Source: Actinomycetota bacterium (GTDB lineage Bacteria; Actinomycetota; Actinomycetes; Actinomycetales; Dermatophilaceae). Taken from it: 64,000 nucleotides of DNA. Every line of letters starts with the position of its first letter. Position 1 is the first letter of the stretch. The stretch covers positions 1 to 64,000 of the forward strand of contig JAIUNK010000007.1 in the NCBI GenBank assembly GCA_020161845.1. The letters are read 5' to 3'. Below are positions 23,902 to 33,261 of this stretch, piece by piece. Both the position numbers and the translations under genes were made by a program. The notes below the pieces were generated by a model. It had not been told where the DNA came from. It saw nothing but the letters and a program-made list of their open reading frames with translations, and searched no databases.

Positions 23902-25805
23902 CGCTCGTTCGCCTCCCCCGGTTCGTCGCCCGGCTGCCCGCCCGGCTGCCCGCTCGGCTGAACCCCGGGGCGCAGCAGGATCGCCGTATCGAGGTGGCCG
24001 GCGCCGACCCGGTGGTAGGTCCAGCCGAGCGCCCGCAGGTCCCGCACCTGGTCGCGGTCCTCATCGGGTCGGGTGATGATCGCGTCGGCGCCGTACCGGT
24101 CCGCGACCGCGACCAGATCCGCCGCCGGGATCGCGGCGAAGTAGGCGTCGTCGGTGCACCGGGACCAGCCCCCGAGGGCTCCGAGCCGCTCCTTCCACTG
24201 GCCGTACGCCGGGCCGCCGTACGGGATGTTCTTGCAGTCCACGACCGTGCCGCGCAGGGAGTTGAGCCGGTAGATCCCCTCGGAGGGCGCCGCGAGGTAT
24301 TGGCTCCCCGGCGGGATGATCGCGCGCGCCTGCCGGCCCCACTTCGCCCCGTCCGGCCCCGCCCAGGACACCGGCGACGCCGGCCACGCCACGAACATGT
24401 AGGTGCTGAACCCGGCGATGAGCACCCAGCCGCACAGCGCCGCCGTCGTACGCCGGACCCGACGCCCCTGTTCCGGTGCCGCCTCCCGCCGGCCGCGGGC
24501 CGCCATCACGGCGATCAGCACGAAGAGCCCGATCAGCGCCGCCTCACGCAGCCCGAAGTCCATCCGGCGCTCGCCGAACTGGATCTTGGCCCCGCTGACC
24601 ACGAACAGGAACGGCATGGCCACGCAGACCACGGCCGCGGTGACGGCCCGGGCCGGCGTGCGCGCCGGGCGCAGGACGGGCAGCAGGAGTCCCCAGGCGG
24701 CGAAGGGATACATGGCCAGGCCGACCCGGTAACCGTTGTAGGCCTGCATCAGCTCCCCGAGCACCGGCACCTGATGCCGGTCCAGCAGGACGGCGACGAG
24801 GGTGCCGAGGGCGCACACGCCGATGGTCGCGTAGTAGATCAGGCGGCCCCCACGGCGCTGATAAAGCCCGGCGGCCAGGGTGAGGGTGACGCAGGCCAGC
24901 ACGACGTACACCCAGGTCACCGGCCACTGACCGGCGGAGCAGTGGTACGGGATGAGGGTGTTGCAGATCTCGATGAAGTCCGCGGGCACGGCGGCGACCG
25001 AGCGGAGCTTGAGTACGGCGAGGGTGCCGCCCACGCAGAGCAGCCACACCGCCAGATAGGGCAGCGCGGCGGTGCGCGAGGCGCGCGCCGAACCTTCCCG
25101 GACTTCGCGGCCCGGCCCGCCCAACCGGCTCTGCCACAGCCGCACCAGCCCGGCGAGCGCCGTGATGCCGAGCGCGATCGCCCCGATCTGCACGTGCACC
25201 GCGGTGACCAGCGGCAGGAGCACGAGGATCGCACGGTACCGCCCGAGCAGGAGGCAGGCGGTGAGCAGGTAGAGCAGGGCGGCGCCGAGCATGTTCGGGA
25301 CCGCCGAGGGATAGCTGAGCCAGCTCGACCCGGCCACGTTGTAGGGGATCACGCCCGCGAGGAACGTCCACCCGACGACGGCCGCCCAGGGATGCCGCGG
25401 CGCCCAGGCGCGCGCCAGCACCGCCGTGGCCAGCCCGACCACCGCATAGGTGAGCAACCAGTAGGCCACCAGCACCCACGGCAACCGGCCGATGGACCAG
25501 CCGAACTCCACGATGTAGTCGAACAGCCAGTGCGGCTGCGGCGCGTTGGTCATGAACCAGTCGCCGGCGAAGGCTTGCGGGTCGGCCCAGTGGATGCCGA
25601 GCGGGACCAGGACGATGTGATCCCCCACGCCCACGGTCAGGGAGGGCCGCCCGGGGGCGGGCAGGAACTCGGTCATCGTCACGAGCAGGCCGGTGCAGGT
25701 CGCGCTCATCGCCAGGAACCGGGCGCGATCGGAGCGGAGCGCGCGGCCGGCCGGGGCGGGTGCTGCGGCGACGGTCGAGTCCGGACGGGGCTCGACGTCC
25801 GGCAT
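23898..25805 (-). CDS. Large polytopic membrane protein, paralogue of the one at 17635-19434
   Basis: The 635-residue protein starts at ATG 25805; a GTG six bases upstream (25811) is an alternative. It shares with the other copy VGDHIVLVPLGIHWADP, AGDWFMTNAPQPHWLFD, FIEICNTLIPYHCSAG, and the C-terminal VVDCKNIPYGGPAYGQW with ADAIITRP. About ten helices are followed by a soluble C-terminal domain and a Pro/Gly tail (QPGGQPGDEPGE). As first gene of a unit with gtrA, a GT2 and a Nudix gene it probably acts on lipid-linked sugars; this is inference. Confidence 0.75.
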   Translation of the reverse strand: MPDVEPRPDSTVAAAPAPAGRALRSDRARFLAMSATCTGLLVTMTEFLPAPGRPSLTVGVGDHIVLVPLGIHWADPQAFAGDWFMTNAPQPHWLFDYIVEFGWSIGRLPWVLVAYWLLTYAVVGLATAVLARAWAPRHPWAAVVGWTFLAGVIPYNVAGSSWLSYPSAVPNMLGAALLYLLTACLLLGRYRAILVLLPLVTAVHVQIGAIALGITALAGLVRLWQSRLGGPGREVREGSARASRTAALPYLAVWLLCVGGTLAVLKLRSVAAVPADFIEICNTLIPYHCSAGQWPVTWVYVVLACVTLTLAAGLYQRRGGRLIYYATIGVCALGTLVAVLLDRHQVPVLGELMQAYNGYRVGLAMYPFAAWGLLLPVLRPARTPARAVTAAVVCVAMPFLFVVSGAKIQFGERRMDFGLREAALIGLFVLIAVMAARGRREAAPEQGRRVRRTTAALCGWVLIAGFSTYMFVAWPASPVSWAGPDGAKWGRQARAIIPPGSQYLAAPSEGIYRLNSLRGTVVDCKNIPYGGPAYGQWKERLGALGGWSRCTDDAYFAAIPAADLVAVADRYGADAIITRPDEDRDQVRDLRALGWTYHRVGAGHLDTAILLRPGVQPSGQPGGQPGDEPGEANER

Positions 25806-25917
25806 GGTCACGCCCGAATCGTAGCCCGGGCCACCGATCCCCCGGCCCCCGGGAGCCGTCTGGGGCCCGTGTCGCCGACTCCGTTTCGAGCACCGCGCCC
25901 AGACCGCACCCGGCGAG

Positions 25918-27477
25918 TCAGGCCAACGGACCGACCGCCCCCGACACCGCGGCGACCAGGGCACCGGAGCGGACCACCTGGTGCGCGAGCTCGATCTCGG
26001 GGGCGAGCCAGCGGTCCGGTCCGGCGCCGGGCCAGCCTTCGGCGCGCAACGCCTCGATCGCCGCCGCACCCGCCGGGCCGGGGCGCAGCGGCGCCCGAAG
26101 CTCCAGGCCCCGCGCGGCCGTCAGCACCTCGATGGCGAGCACCCGCGCCAGACCGTCGATGCTGCGGCGCAGCTTGCGGCCGGCCGCCCAGCCCATCGAG
26201 ACGTGGTCCTCCTGCATCGCCGAGGACGGAATCGAGTCGACCGAGGCCGGCACGGCGAGGCGCTTGAGCTCGGCGACGATGGCGGCCTGGCTGTATTGGG
26301 CGATCATGTGCCCCGAGTCGGTGCCCGGGTCGGCGGCGAGGAACGGCGGCAGGCCGTGGTTGCGGGCCACGTCCAGGAACCGGTCGGTGCGTCGTTCGCT
26401 CATGGACGCGACGTCGGCGGCGGCGATGGCCAGGAAATCCAGCACGTACCCGACCGGCGCGCCGTGGAAGTTGCCATTGGACTCCACGCGCCCGTCCAGG
26501 GTGACTACGGGATTGTCGATGGCGCTGGCCAGCTCGCGCTCGGCGACGGCGCGGGCGTGCGCCAGCGTGTCCCGGGCGGCGCCGTGCACTTGGGGGGCGC
26601 AGCGCAGGCTGTAGGCGTCCTGCACCCGGGTGCAGGCGGAACTGTCGTGGCTGGCCCGGATGCCGCTGTCGCGCAGCATCGCGCGTAGGTTGGCGGCCGA
26701 GTCCGCCTGGCCCGGGTGCGGACGCAGGGCCTGCAGGTCAGCGGCGAAGACGTGGTCGGTGCCGAGCAGACCCTCGACGCTCATCCCGGCGGCCACGTCG
26801 GCGGCCCGCAGCAGGTCGGACAGGTCGGCGATGGCCAGGGCCAGCATGCCGAGCATCCCGTCCGTGCCGTTGATCAGGGCCAAGCCCTCCTTCTCGCGCA
26901 GCTCGACCGGCTCGATCCCCGCCGCGGCCAGGGCCTGGCCCGCCGGACGCAGGTCGCCGGCGGCGTCGCGGACCTCGCCCTCCCCCATCGCGGCCAGCGC
27001 ACAGTGCGCCAGCGGCGCGAGATCGCCGGAGCAGCCCAGGCTGCCGTATTCGCGCACCACCGGGGTGATTCCGGCGGTCAGCATCGCGGCATAGGTCGCT
27101 GCGGTCCGCTCCTGGACGCCGGTGCGGCCGGTGGCCAGCGTCGCGAGCCGCAGCAGCATCAGGGCCCGGACCACCTCGCGTTCCACCTCGGCGCCGCTGC
27201 CCGCGGCGTGGCTGCGGATCAGGCTGCGCTGCAACTGGGCGCGTTTCTCCGGCGGGATCGAGGTGGTGGCCAGGGCACCGAAGCCCGTCGAGATGCCGTA
27301 GTGCGGGACCGTGTCGCCCGCCAGGGCGTCGATGACCTCCCGGGTCCGCCGGATGCGGGCCAGGGTCTCATCGGCGAGCACGACGGGCGCATCCCGGCGG
27401 GCCACGGCCACGACCTGCTCCACGGTCAGGGGGGACGCGCCGAGCACGACGGCGGGCGGGACGGACGAGGAACGCAT
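25918..27477 (-). CDS. hutH: Histidine ammonia-lyase
   Basis: The 519-residue protein starts at ATG 27477. The electrophilic MIO group would form from Cys-Ser-Gly in YGSLGCSGDLAPLAH; Ala-Ser-Gly is commoner but CSG is known in actinobacterial enzymes. Other family blocks are HYGISTGFG, NGTDGMLG, QDAYSLRCAPQVHG, ESNGNFHGAPVG and SSAMQEDHVSMGW. It deaminates histidine to urocanate, the first step of histidine breakdown. No other hut gene is in the window; an IclR regulator lies about 2.3 kb away on the other strand. Confidence 0.93.
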   Translation of the reverse strand: MRSSSVPPAVVLGASPLTVEQVVAVARRDAPVVLADETLARIRRTREVIDALAGDTVPHYGISTGFGALATTSIPPEKRAQLQRSLIRSHAAGSGAEVEREVVRALMLLRLATLATGRTGVQERTAATYAAMLTAGITPVVREYGSLGCSGDLAPLAHCALAAMGEGEVRDAAGDLRPAGQALAAAGIEPVELREKEGLALINGTDGMLGMLALAIADLSDLLRAADVAAGMSVEGLLGTDHVFAADLQALRPHPGQADSAANLRAMLRDSGIRASHDSSACTRVQDAYSLRCAPQVHGAARDTLAHARAVAERELASAIDNPVVTLDGRVESNGNFHGAPVGYVLDFLAIAAADVASMSERRTDRFLDVARNHGLPPFLAADPGTDSGHMIAQYSQAAIVAELKRLAVPASVDSIPSSAMQEDHVSMGWAAGRKLRRSIDGLARVLAIEVLTAARGLELRAPLRPGPAGAAAIEALRAEGWPGAGPDRWLAPEIELAHQVVRSGALVAAVSGAVGPLA

Positions 27478-27605
27478 TTCTCCATGAGAACCGACCCGCG
27501 CCCGCCCGCCCAGGCCACCCGGGCCCTGAACTGTCTCGGCGACGAGACACGGTGCCCTGCGCGGGCTGCGCGGCCGCCAGCCGGGGCCGCATTAGGCTGC
27601 TGCGC

Positions 27606-28826
27606 ATGAGCGGGGTGTGGCGGGAACGGCGTTGGCGGCCCTGGGAAGTCCTGACGGTGGCCCTGGCGTACGCCTACCTCAGCTGGTTGCCGGTCGGGTT
27701 CATGACCCAGCGGGCCGGGAGCATGGGGCGGATGGGCTGGCCGTTCGTCAACCTGCCGACCACCATCGCGGTCAGCCTCGTCGCCTTCGCCGTCGCCTGG
27801 GGGGTGATGGCGGTGCCGGCGCGGCGCTGGGCCACCCCGGTGCACCTGCTCGGGATGGCGCTGAGCGTGCTGTTCGCGTATTGGATCTACCGGCAGTACG
27901 TCGACCACTACGCGCCGGTCACCGACCGGGCGACGGCCCTGCAATACGGCGCCGAGGAGTTGCTCGCCGGGCGCAACCCCTATTACCGACACACCCAGCT
28001 CGACAACACGATCTCTCCGATGGTCGGTGGCCTGCTGCTGGCCGTCCCGTTCGTGCTCACCAGCGGCGACATGTACTGGCAAGGGCTGGTCTGGCTGGTG
28101 CTGACCATCGCCTTCCTGTCCTGGCTGTGCGGCACCCGGGCGGGGCTGGTGACCGGCGCGCTGCTGGTGCTCAGCCCGGCCTTCCGGCTCGAGCTGTCGA
28201 TCCAATCCGACGGCTGGCTGAACGGGGCGGCGCTGGCGGTGACGGGCACGGCGGTCTACCTGCTCGCGGCGCGCTACCGCCGCTCGACGTGGTGGACCGC
28301 GGCGTACGTCGCAGCGGCGCTGGTCTTCGCGATGGCGTTCTCGTATCGCTTCATCTATGCGGTGCTCGCGCTGCCGCTGGGGGCGTTGGTGTGGCGGCAC
28401 TACGGCCGGCGCGCCCTGCTGACCGCGGCCATCCCCGCCGGGGTGGCGTCGGTGCTGCTGATCTTCGTGCCCTATCTCGCCGACCCGGCCGTCTACGCCC
28501 CGTTCACGAAGGCGGGGTTGGGCTCTCGGCCCGGCATGATCGCCAACCTGCCGCTGCTCACGGGCCTGGCCTGCGCGGCGGTCGCCGTCGTCGGGACCCT
28601 GCTGCTGCGGACGTTGGCCGGGGTGTGGGGCACGATGTTCGTCGCCAGCGTCGTCTTCATCACGTTGACGGGGTGGGGACAGCACGACTGGTACCAGTAC
28701 CTGACCTGGGCCTACAACGGCGCGGCCCTGGTGTTCGCGCTGTTCGCGCTGTGCCTGCCGCTGCGACCGCCGCCCGGCGTCGCGACGGACCGGACCCTGC
28801 TGGAGGACCTGCGGGGCCGCCGCTGA
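27606..28826 (+). CDS. Polytopic membrane protein, possible GT-C/GT87-like glycosyltransferase
   Basis: The 406-residue protein starts at ATG 27606, divergent from hutH. It has about ten hydrophobic segments. A loop reads GAEELLAGRNPYYRHTQLD, and another LSIQSDGWLNGAALAV, positions where polyprenyl-phosphate-mannose-dependent GT-C enzymes carry acidic and polar catalytic residues. The match is a pattern impression only; function remains open. No signal peptide or soluble domain. Confidence 0.65.
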   Translation: MSGVWRERRWRPWEVLTVALAYAYLSWLPVGFMTQRAGSMGRMGWPFVNLPTTIAVSLVAFAVAWGVMAVPARRWATPVHLLGMALSVLFAYWIYRQYVDHYAPVTDRATALQYGAEELLAGRNPYYRHTQLDNTISPMVGGLLLAVPFVLTSGDMYWQGLVWLVLTIAFLSWLCGTRAGLVTGALLVLSPAFRLELSIQSDGWLNGAALAVTGTAVYLLAARYRRSTWWTAAYVAAALVFAMAFSYRFIYAVLALPLGALVWRHYGRRALLTAAIPAGVASVLLIFVPYLADPAVYAPFTKAGLGSRPGMIANLPLLTGLACAAVAVVGTLLLRTLAGVWGTMFVASVVFITLTGWGQHDWYQYLTWAYNGAALVFALFALCLPLRPPPGVATDRTLLEDLRGRR

Positions 28827-28968
28827 AGCCGGTGGTCAGCCGCCGGTGACCCGTTCGGTGGGAGCAAACCGAGACCGCGCGGCGTTAACAACGACGAAGC
28901 GGTCGACCGACCGTCACACCCGCTGGCGCCGCCGGTGCCAGCACGGTCCCAGGAGCTGACCGACCACG

Positions 28969-29424
28969 ATGTCCGACCCCCGCTACACCTCGCCGATCCC
29001 GCCGTACCAGGGCTACGCCGGCGCACCAGCATCCGGCTCACCCGCCGCCGGCCCGCACTCCGCCGGCCCGCACGCCGCCAGCCCCCTCGAGGGCGTCGTG
29101 GTGGGCGGGCCGGGACGGCCGAGCGGCACCCCCGGATTCGGTCCGGGGTTCGGGTCCCGGCTCGGCGCCGACCCACGACCGCGGTTCGTGCGGCAGAAGT
29201 CCCTGCTGCTCGCCGCCCTCCTGGCGTTCGTCTTCCCGCCGATCGGGATGCTCTATTCGACGGTCTTCGGGACCTTCGTGATGATCCTGGTCGGCCTCGT
29301 CGTCGCCATCGTCACGGCGGGCCAGGGGCTGGCGGCGCTCTGGCCGGTCTGCGTCGTCTGGGCGGTCTGGGCGGCCCATCGCAAGAACCAGCGCCGGCTC
29401 GCCTGGGCCGCGATGGGCTTCTGA
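28969..29424 (+). CDS. Small two- or three-helix membrane protein
   Basis: The 151-residue protein starts at ATG 28969 behind CAGGAG (28951-28956). Residues 1-70 are a Pro/Gly/Ser-rich disordered tail. They are followed by KSLLLAALLAFVFPPIGMLY, MILVGLVVAIVTAG and WPVCVVWAVWAAH, then RKNQRRLAW. The helical part looks like a TM2-type small membrane domain, but no specific family is clear. It is probably monocistronic. Confidence 0.65.
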   Translation: MSDPRYTSPIPPYQGYAGAPASGSPAAGPHSAGPHAASPLEGVVVGGPGRPSGTPGFGPGFGSRLGADPRPRFVRQKSLLLAALLAFVFPPIGMLYSTVFGTFVMILVGLVVAIVTAGQGLAALWPVCVVWAVWAAHRKNQRRLAWAAMGF

Positions 29425-29547
29425 CCTGCTCCGATCTGGCCGGGAGATGCCCGATCAGGCTAGGGATGGCGCCCCGATCGGGCCGGATCGAGTGCGTTCG
29501 GGTTGCCCGGCGGGTCCATCGCTCACCGCCCCCCTTAGGCTCGATGC

Positions 29548-29817
29548 ATGAGCCGAGAGAAGGACCTCGCCACCCTCATGTCCCAGGCGCGCGACGCCTA
29601 CGAGCGTGGCCTGCCGGTGTTCGCCGCCAAGCTCAAGATCAGCGCCTGGTCGCCCGTGGAGCACGGCGACGTCGCACTCTTCACCGAGAGCATCAGCGCA
29701 GTGGAGTCGTTAGGTTGGCGGCTGGAGCACTGGGCCATGGCCGCCGATTCCGGGGGCGCGGCCTGCGGATATCCGATCTTCCGGCGCAGCACGGCCGTCA
29801 TCCAGGACCGCGTGTGA
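29548..29817 (+). CDS. Hypothetical 89-aa protein coupled to an IclR regulator
   Basis: The 89-residue protein starts at ATG 29548. It is mixed alpha/beta with no signal peptide (LMSQARDAYERGLPVFAAKL, AVESLGWRLEHWAM, YPIFRR). I do not recognise the family. Its stop overlaps the GTG start of the downstream IclR gene, which argues that both are real and co-translated. Confidence 0.65.
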   Translation: MSREKDLATLMSQARDAYERGLPVFAAKLKISAWSPVEHGDVALFTESISAVESLGWRLEHWAMAADSGGAACGYPIFRRSTAVIQDRV

Positions 29818-30641
29818 GCTCGGCGCCGCCGGCGCCTTCCGGTCCGGCGGCGAGCTCCGGCGCCCCGGCCGCGGCCCAGGTCCTCGCGGTCCTGGGTCTG
29901 CTGGCGCGACATCTGGAGCCTCTGCCGGCCGCGGCCGTGGCTCGCGACCTCGGGTTGCCGCGCAGCACGACGTACAAGCTGCTGGCCGCCCTCGGCAACG
30001 CCGGCTACGTGACGCACGTGCCGGAGACTCGGCGGTACGCGCTGGGGTTGGCCGCCTTCGAGCTCGGCTCGGCCTACGCGCGGCAGGCGCCGCTGGCCCG
30101 GATCGGCCGGCCGGTGGTGGCCCGGCTGGTCGACACGCTCGGCCTCACCGGCCACCTCGCGGTGCTGCACGGGCGGGACGTGCTGTACGTCGTGCAGGAG
30201 CGGGCATCCGGCCAACCGACGCTGGTCAGCGATGTCGACGTACGGCTGCCTGCCCACCTCACCGCCAGCGGCCTGGCCATGCTGGCGGCACTGCCCGCGG
30301 CGCAGGTCCGGGCGCTGTTTCCGGACCGGGGCGCGTTCGTCCGGCGGCACGACACCGGCCCGGACAGCCCGGCCGCGCTGCGGGCGGCGCTGACGGGGGT
30401 GCGCACGGCCGGGTACGCCCGGGAGGCCGGCAGCGTCACGCCGGGATTGCAGTCGGTGGGCGTTCCGGTGCGCGACGGCGCCGGGCATCCGCTCGCGGCG
30501 CTGTCCGTGACCTGGGCGGACGGCGCCGTGAGCGGCCCGCTGGAGGGGCCGGGCGGGGTCGTGGCGCAGCTGCGCGAGGCCGCGGGCCGGCTCGAGCGGC
30601 GGCTCGGCGTGCCGGTCGGCGCCGGACGGGTCAGTTCTTGA
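29814..30641 (+). CDS. IclR-family transcriptional regulator
   Basis: The GTG at 29814 overlaps the preceding stop. The 275-residue protein has an Ala/Pro-rich tail, a winged helix (residues about 20-80; AVLGLLARHL, LPRSTTYKLLAALGNAGYV) and the IclR effector domain (HLAVLHGRDVLYVVQERA, LPAHLTASGLAMLA, GYAREAGSVTPGLQSVGVPV). The ligand cannot be read from the sequence. Its 3' end overlaps the convergent gene at 30631 by 11 bases. Confidence 0.88.
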   Translation: MSSAPPAPSGPAASSGAPAAAQVLAVLGLLARHLEPLPAAAVARDLGLPRSTTYKLLAALGNAGYVTHVPETRRYALGLAAFELGSAYARQAPLARIGRPVVARLVDTLGLTGHLAVLHGRDVLYVVQERASGQPTLVSDVDVRLPAHLTASGLAMLAALPAAQVRALFPDRGAFVRRHDTGPDSPAALRAALTGVRTAGYAREAGSVTPGLQSVGVPVRDGAGHPLAALSVTWADGAVSGPLEGPGGVVAQLREAAGRLERRLGVPVGAGRVSS

Positions 30642-31551
30642 CGGTGAGGACCAGCTTGTCGCCGTCGACGGTGGCGCAGGTGACCGAGAGATCGCTGACC
30701 CGCGTGCTCTCGCCGCGCTTGCAGGACTTCTCGGTGCCGTCGACCGAATATTTGGCGGTGTCCCCGTCGACGCCCTGCTGCGTGATGACCTTGTCGCCCT
30801 TGGCGGTCTTGAGGTTGACCGTCGAGCCCTTCTTGACCAGGGTCAATTCGCATTGCGCGCTGGTGCAGTTCGCGCTGGCCTGCTGACCGCCCAGCATCGC
30901 CCAGCCGATGATCGCGAGCAGCACGATGGCGCCTAGCACGCCGGCGAGGATGCCGAGTGTCCGCTTGCTGGCGCCCTGCCGGGTCTTGGTCGGCGGCGCG
31001 CCCCACTGGCCCGGCTGGCCCTGATTCTGGCCCCACGCCTGCTGACCCGGCTGATCCTGGCCTTGGCCCCAGGCCTGCTGGCCGGGCTGGGGCTGGCCCG
31101 GGTTCTGACCCCAGGCCTGCTGCGGCTGGCCGCCGTACGCCTGCTGCCCCGGCGGGGCCCACTGGCCCTGCTGCCCGTAGCCCTGCGCCGGCTGACCCCA
31201 ACCCTGTTGCCCCTGGCCCCAGGCCTGCTGCGGCGCCGCACCATACCCCCCGCCGTGCCCCGGTTGACCACCCCACTGGTCAGGTGCCGGCCCGGAGGCG
31301 CCGTATCCCGGTCCGGGCTGCTGCGGCCACTGCCCCTGCTGGCCCTGGCCCCACTGCTGCGGCTGCCCCCAACCCTGCTGGGCGCCCGCCGGGTTCGTCG
31401 GCTGCGCGCCCGGCGGCGTCAGCGGCAACGGCGGCGGGGTCTGCGGCAGCGGCCGGGTCGGGTTCGATCCTCCCGAGTCGCCGTAGCTCGGCGCGGTCGG
31501 GTCGGAATAGGTGGGCTCGCTCGACTCGTCGCGACGCTGCTCGTCCGCCAT
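30631..31551 (-). CDS. Single-pass membrane protein with long WGQ/QPG-rich cytoplasmic region
   Basis: The 306-residue protein starts at ATG 31551 with GAGG upstream. Residues about 40-200 are low complexity, many copies of QQAWGQ, GQPQ and QPGQ units, predicted disordered. A helix LGILAGVLGAIVLLAIIGWA follows, then an extracellular domain of about 100 residues with four Cys (ANCTSAQCELTL, EKSCKRGE, SVTCATVDG), likely two disulfides. The start codon choice rests on the SD site; a longer version from 31596 is possible. Function unknown. Confidence 0.75.
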   Translation of the reverse strand: MADEQRRDESSEPTYSDPTAPSYGDSGGSNPTRPLPQTPPPLPLTPPGAQPTNPAGAQQGWGQPQQWGQGQQGQWPQQPGPGYGASGPAPDQWGGQPGHGGGYGAAPQQAWGQGQQGWGQPAQGYGQQGQWAPPGQQAYGGQPQQAWGQNPGQPQPGQQAWGQGQDQPGQQAWGQNQGQPGQWGAPPTKTRQGASKRTLGILAGVLGAIVLLAIIGWAMLGGQQASANCTSAQCELTLVKKGSTVNLKTAKGDKVITQQGVDGDTAKYSVDGTEKSCKRGESTRVSDLSVTCATVDGDKLVLTVKN

Positions 31552-31655
31552 GGGTACCTCCGCGGTCCACGACGGCGACTCCGTCGTTTTGGTCATGGTA
31601 ACTGCGCTGCACCCCCCGTCCCGCGAGGTCAGCCGATCCGGTGGACAATGCCGCC

Positions 31656-32270
31656 ATGGCCGATGTCACCGCCGTCGTGCTCTGCGGCGGACGGTCGCGT
31701 CGATTCGGCGGCGGGGACAAGACGCAGGCCCCTCTCGGCGGGGCGGACGTGCTGGCCCGGCTGCTGGCGAGTCTGCCCACCAGCTGGGACGTGATCTGCG
31801 TCGGCCCGGCGCGCCCCGTGCCACGGCCGGTGCGGTGGGTTCGGGAGGAGCCGCCCGGCGGAGGCCCGGTCGCCGGCATCCGCGCAGGCCTGGCCAGCAT
31901 GGCCGGGGAGACTCGGAAGACCGGGGTGGTCGGCCCGGCCACGCCGTACGTCGTGCTCCTCGCCGGCGATCTGCCCTTCGCGGGACCGGCCGCGGCGGCA
32001 CTGGTGGCCGATCTGCGGGCCGCGCCGCCGGAGGTCGACGGGGTTCGGGCGCTGGACGAGGAGGGCGAAGAGCAGGCGCTGCTCGCGGCGTACCGCACCC
32101 ACCGCCTGCTCGCGGCCGTGCCGACGGAGGCGCGCGACCTCGGGGTACGGCGGACGCTGGCCGGGCTGACTTGCCGGACCCGTGCGGTGCCGGCTCCGGC
32201 CGCCTGGGACGTCGATACCGCGGCGGACCTGGATCGGGCGGGGCAGCATCTGGCCGCCGAGCGGCCCTAA
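31656..32270 (+). CDS. mobA: MobA-like nucleotidyltransferase (molybdenum cofactor guanylyltransferase family)
   Basis: The 204-residue protein (ATG 31656; an in-frame GTG at 31641 is an alternative) has the nucleotide-binding start VVLCGGRSRRFGGGDKTQAP, then EEPPGGGPVAGIRAGL and LLAGDLPF with the metal-binding Asp. This is the MobA fold, which attaches GMP to molybdopterin. Nearby genes give no molybdenum context, so a related nucleotidyltransferase role cannot be excluded. It ends 9 bases before the oxidoreductase gene. Confidence 0.8.
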   Translation: MADVTAVVLCGGRSRRFGGGDKTQAPLGGADVLARLLASLPTSWDVICVGPARPVPRPVRWVREEPPGGGPVAGIRAGLASMAGETRKTGVVGPATPYVVLLAGDLPFAGPAAAALVADLRAAPPEVDGVRALDEEGEEQALLAAYRTHRLLAAVPTEARDLGVRRTLAGLTCRTRAVPAPAAWDVDTAADLDRAGQHLAAERP

Positions 32271-32279
32271 GGTGAAGCC

Positions 32280-33260
32280 ATGCAGGCGATCACCATTCCG
32301 ACCCCGGGTGAGGACGTATCGGCGTTGGTCCTGGCGGAGGTCGAGGACCCCACCCCAGCGCCCGGCGAGGTCGTCATCGACGTGGCCGCCGCAGGCGTCA
32401 ACCGGGCCGATCTGCTGCAACGGCGCGGGTTCTACCCGCCGCCACCCGGCGCCTCAGACCTGCCCGGACTCGAGGTGGCCGGCACCGTCTCTGTGGTGGG
32501 CTCCGAGGTGACGACGTGGCGGGTCGGCCAGGAGGTCTGCGCGCTGCTGGCGGGTGGCGGCTATGCGGCCAAGGTCGCCGTACCCGCCGGGCAGGTGCTG
32601 CCCGTGCCGAGCGGGTTGTCGCTGGTGGAGGCGGCGGCGCTGCCCGAGGTGGCCAGCACGGTTTGGTCGAATGTCTTTATGACGGCGCATCTGCGCCCCG
32701 GTGAAGTGGTGCTCTTCCACGGCGGGTCCTCCGGGATCGGCACGATGGGCATCCAGCTGGCCCGGGAGGTGGGCGCGACCGTGGCGGTGACGGCCGGGAC
32801 GGCGGCCAAGCTGGAGGCGTGCCGCTCGCTGGGGGCGGAGATCCTGATCAATTACCGGGAGACCGACTTCGTCGAGGAGATCCGCCGGGCCACCGACGGT
32901 CGGGGCGCGGACGTGATCCTGGATGTGATGGGGGCGAAGTACCTGCACCGCAACATCAGCGCCATGGCCACGAACGGCCGGCTGGTCATCATCGGCATGC
33001 AGGGCGGGACGAAGGCCGAGCTCGACATCGCGGCGCTGTTGGCCAAGCGTGGGGCGGTCATCGCGACCTCGCTGCGGGCGCGTCCCGACGAGGAGAAGGC
33101 GGCCATCGTGGCGGCGGTGCGCGAGCACGTCTGGCCGCTGGTCGAGGCGGGGCGCGTGGTGCCGATGGTGTACGAGACGGTGCCGCTGGCCGAGGCCGGC
33201 CGCGCCCATCAGATCCTCGAAGAGGGCCACCACATCGGCAAGGTCGTCCTGACCGTCTGA
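32280..33260 (+). CDS. NAD(P)H:quinone oxidoreductase, zeta-crystallin type
   Basis: The 326-residue protein starts at ATG 32280. It is a zinc-free medium-chain dehydrogenase: GroES-like part with AAAGVNRADLLQRRGFYPPP and GLEVAGTV, Rossmann part with HGGSSGIGTMGIQLAREVGA, and the C-terminal QILEEGHHIGKVVL. It matches the PIG3/QorA subgroup, which reduces quinones with NADPH. Probably co-transcribed with the MobA-like gene. Its stop codon is one base before a terminal-inverted-repeat element. Confidence 0.9.
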   Translation: MQAITIPTPGEDVSALVLAEVEDPTPAPGEVVIDVAAAGVNRADLLQRRGFYPPPPGASDLPGLEVAGTVSVVGSEVTTWRVGQEVCALLAGGGYAAKVAVPAGQVLPVPSGLSLVEAAALPEVASTVWSNVFMTAHLRPGEVVLFHGGSSGIGTMGIQLAREVGATVAVTAGTAAKLEACRSLGAEILINYRETDFVEEIRRATDGRGADVILDVMGAKYLHRNISAMATNGRLVIIGMQGGTKAELDIAALLAKRGAVIATSLRARPDEEKAAIVAAVREHVWPLVEAGRVVPMVYETVPLAEAGRAHQILEEGHHIGKVVLTV

Positions 33261-33261
33261 C

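Noticed and set aside
25918..27477. Cys-Ser-Gly instead of Ala-Ser-Gly in the HutH MIO motif
   Set aside because: CSG is known in active actinobacterial histidine ammonia-lyases, so it is not an anomaly.
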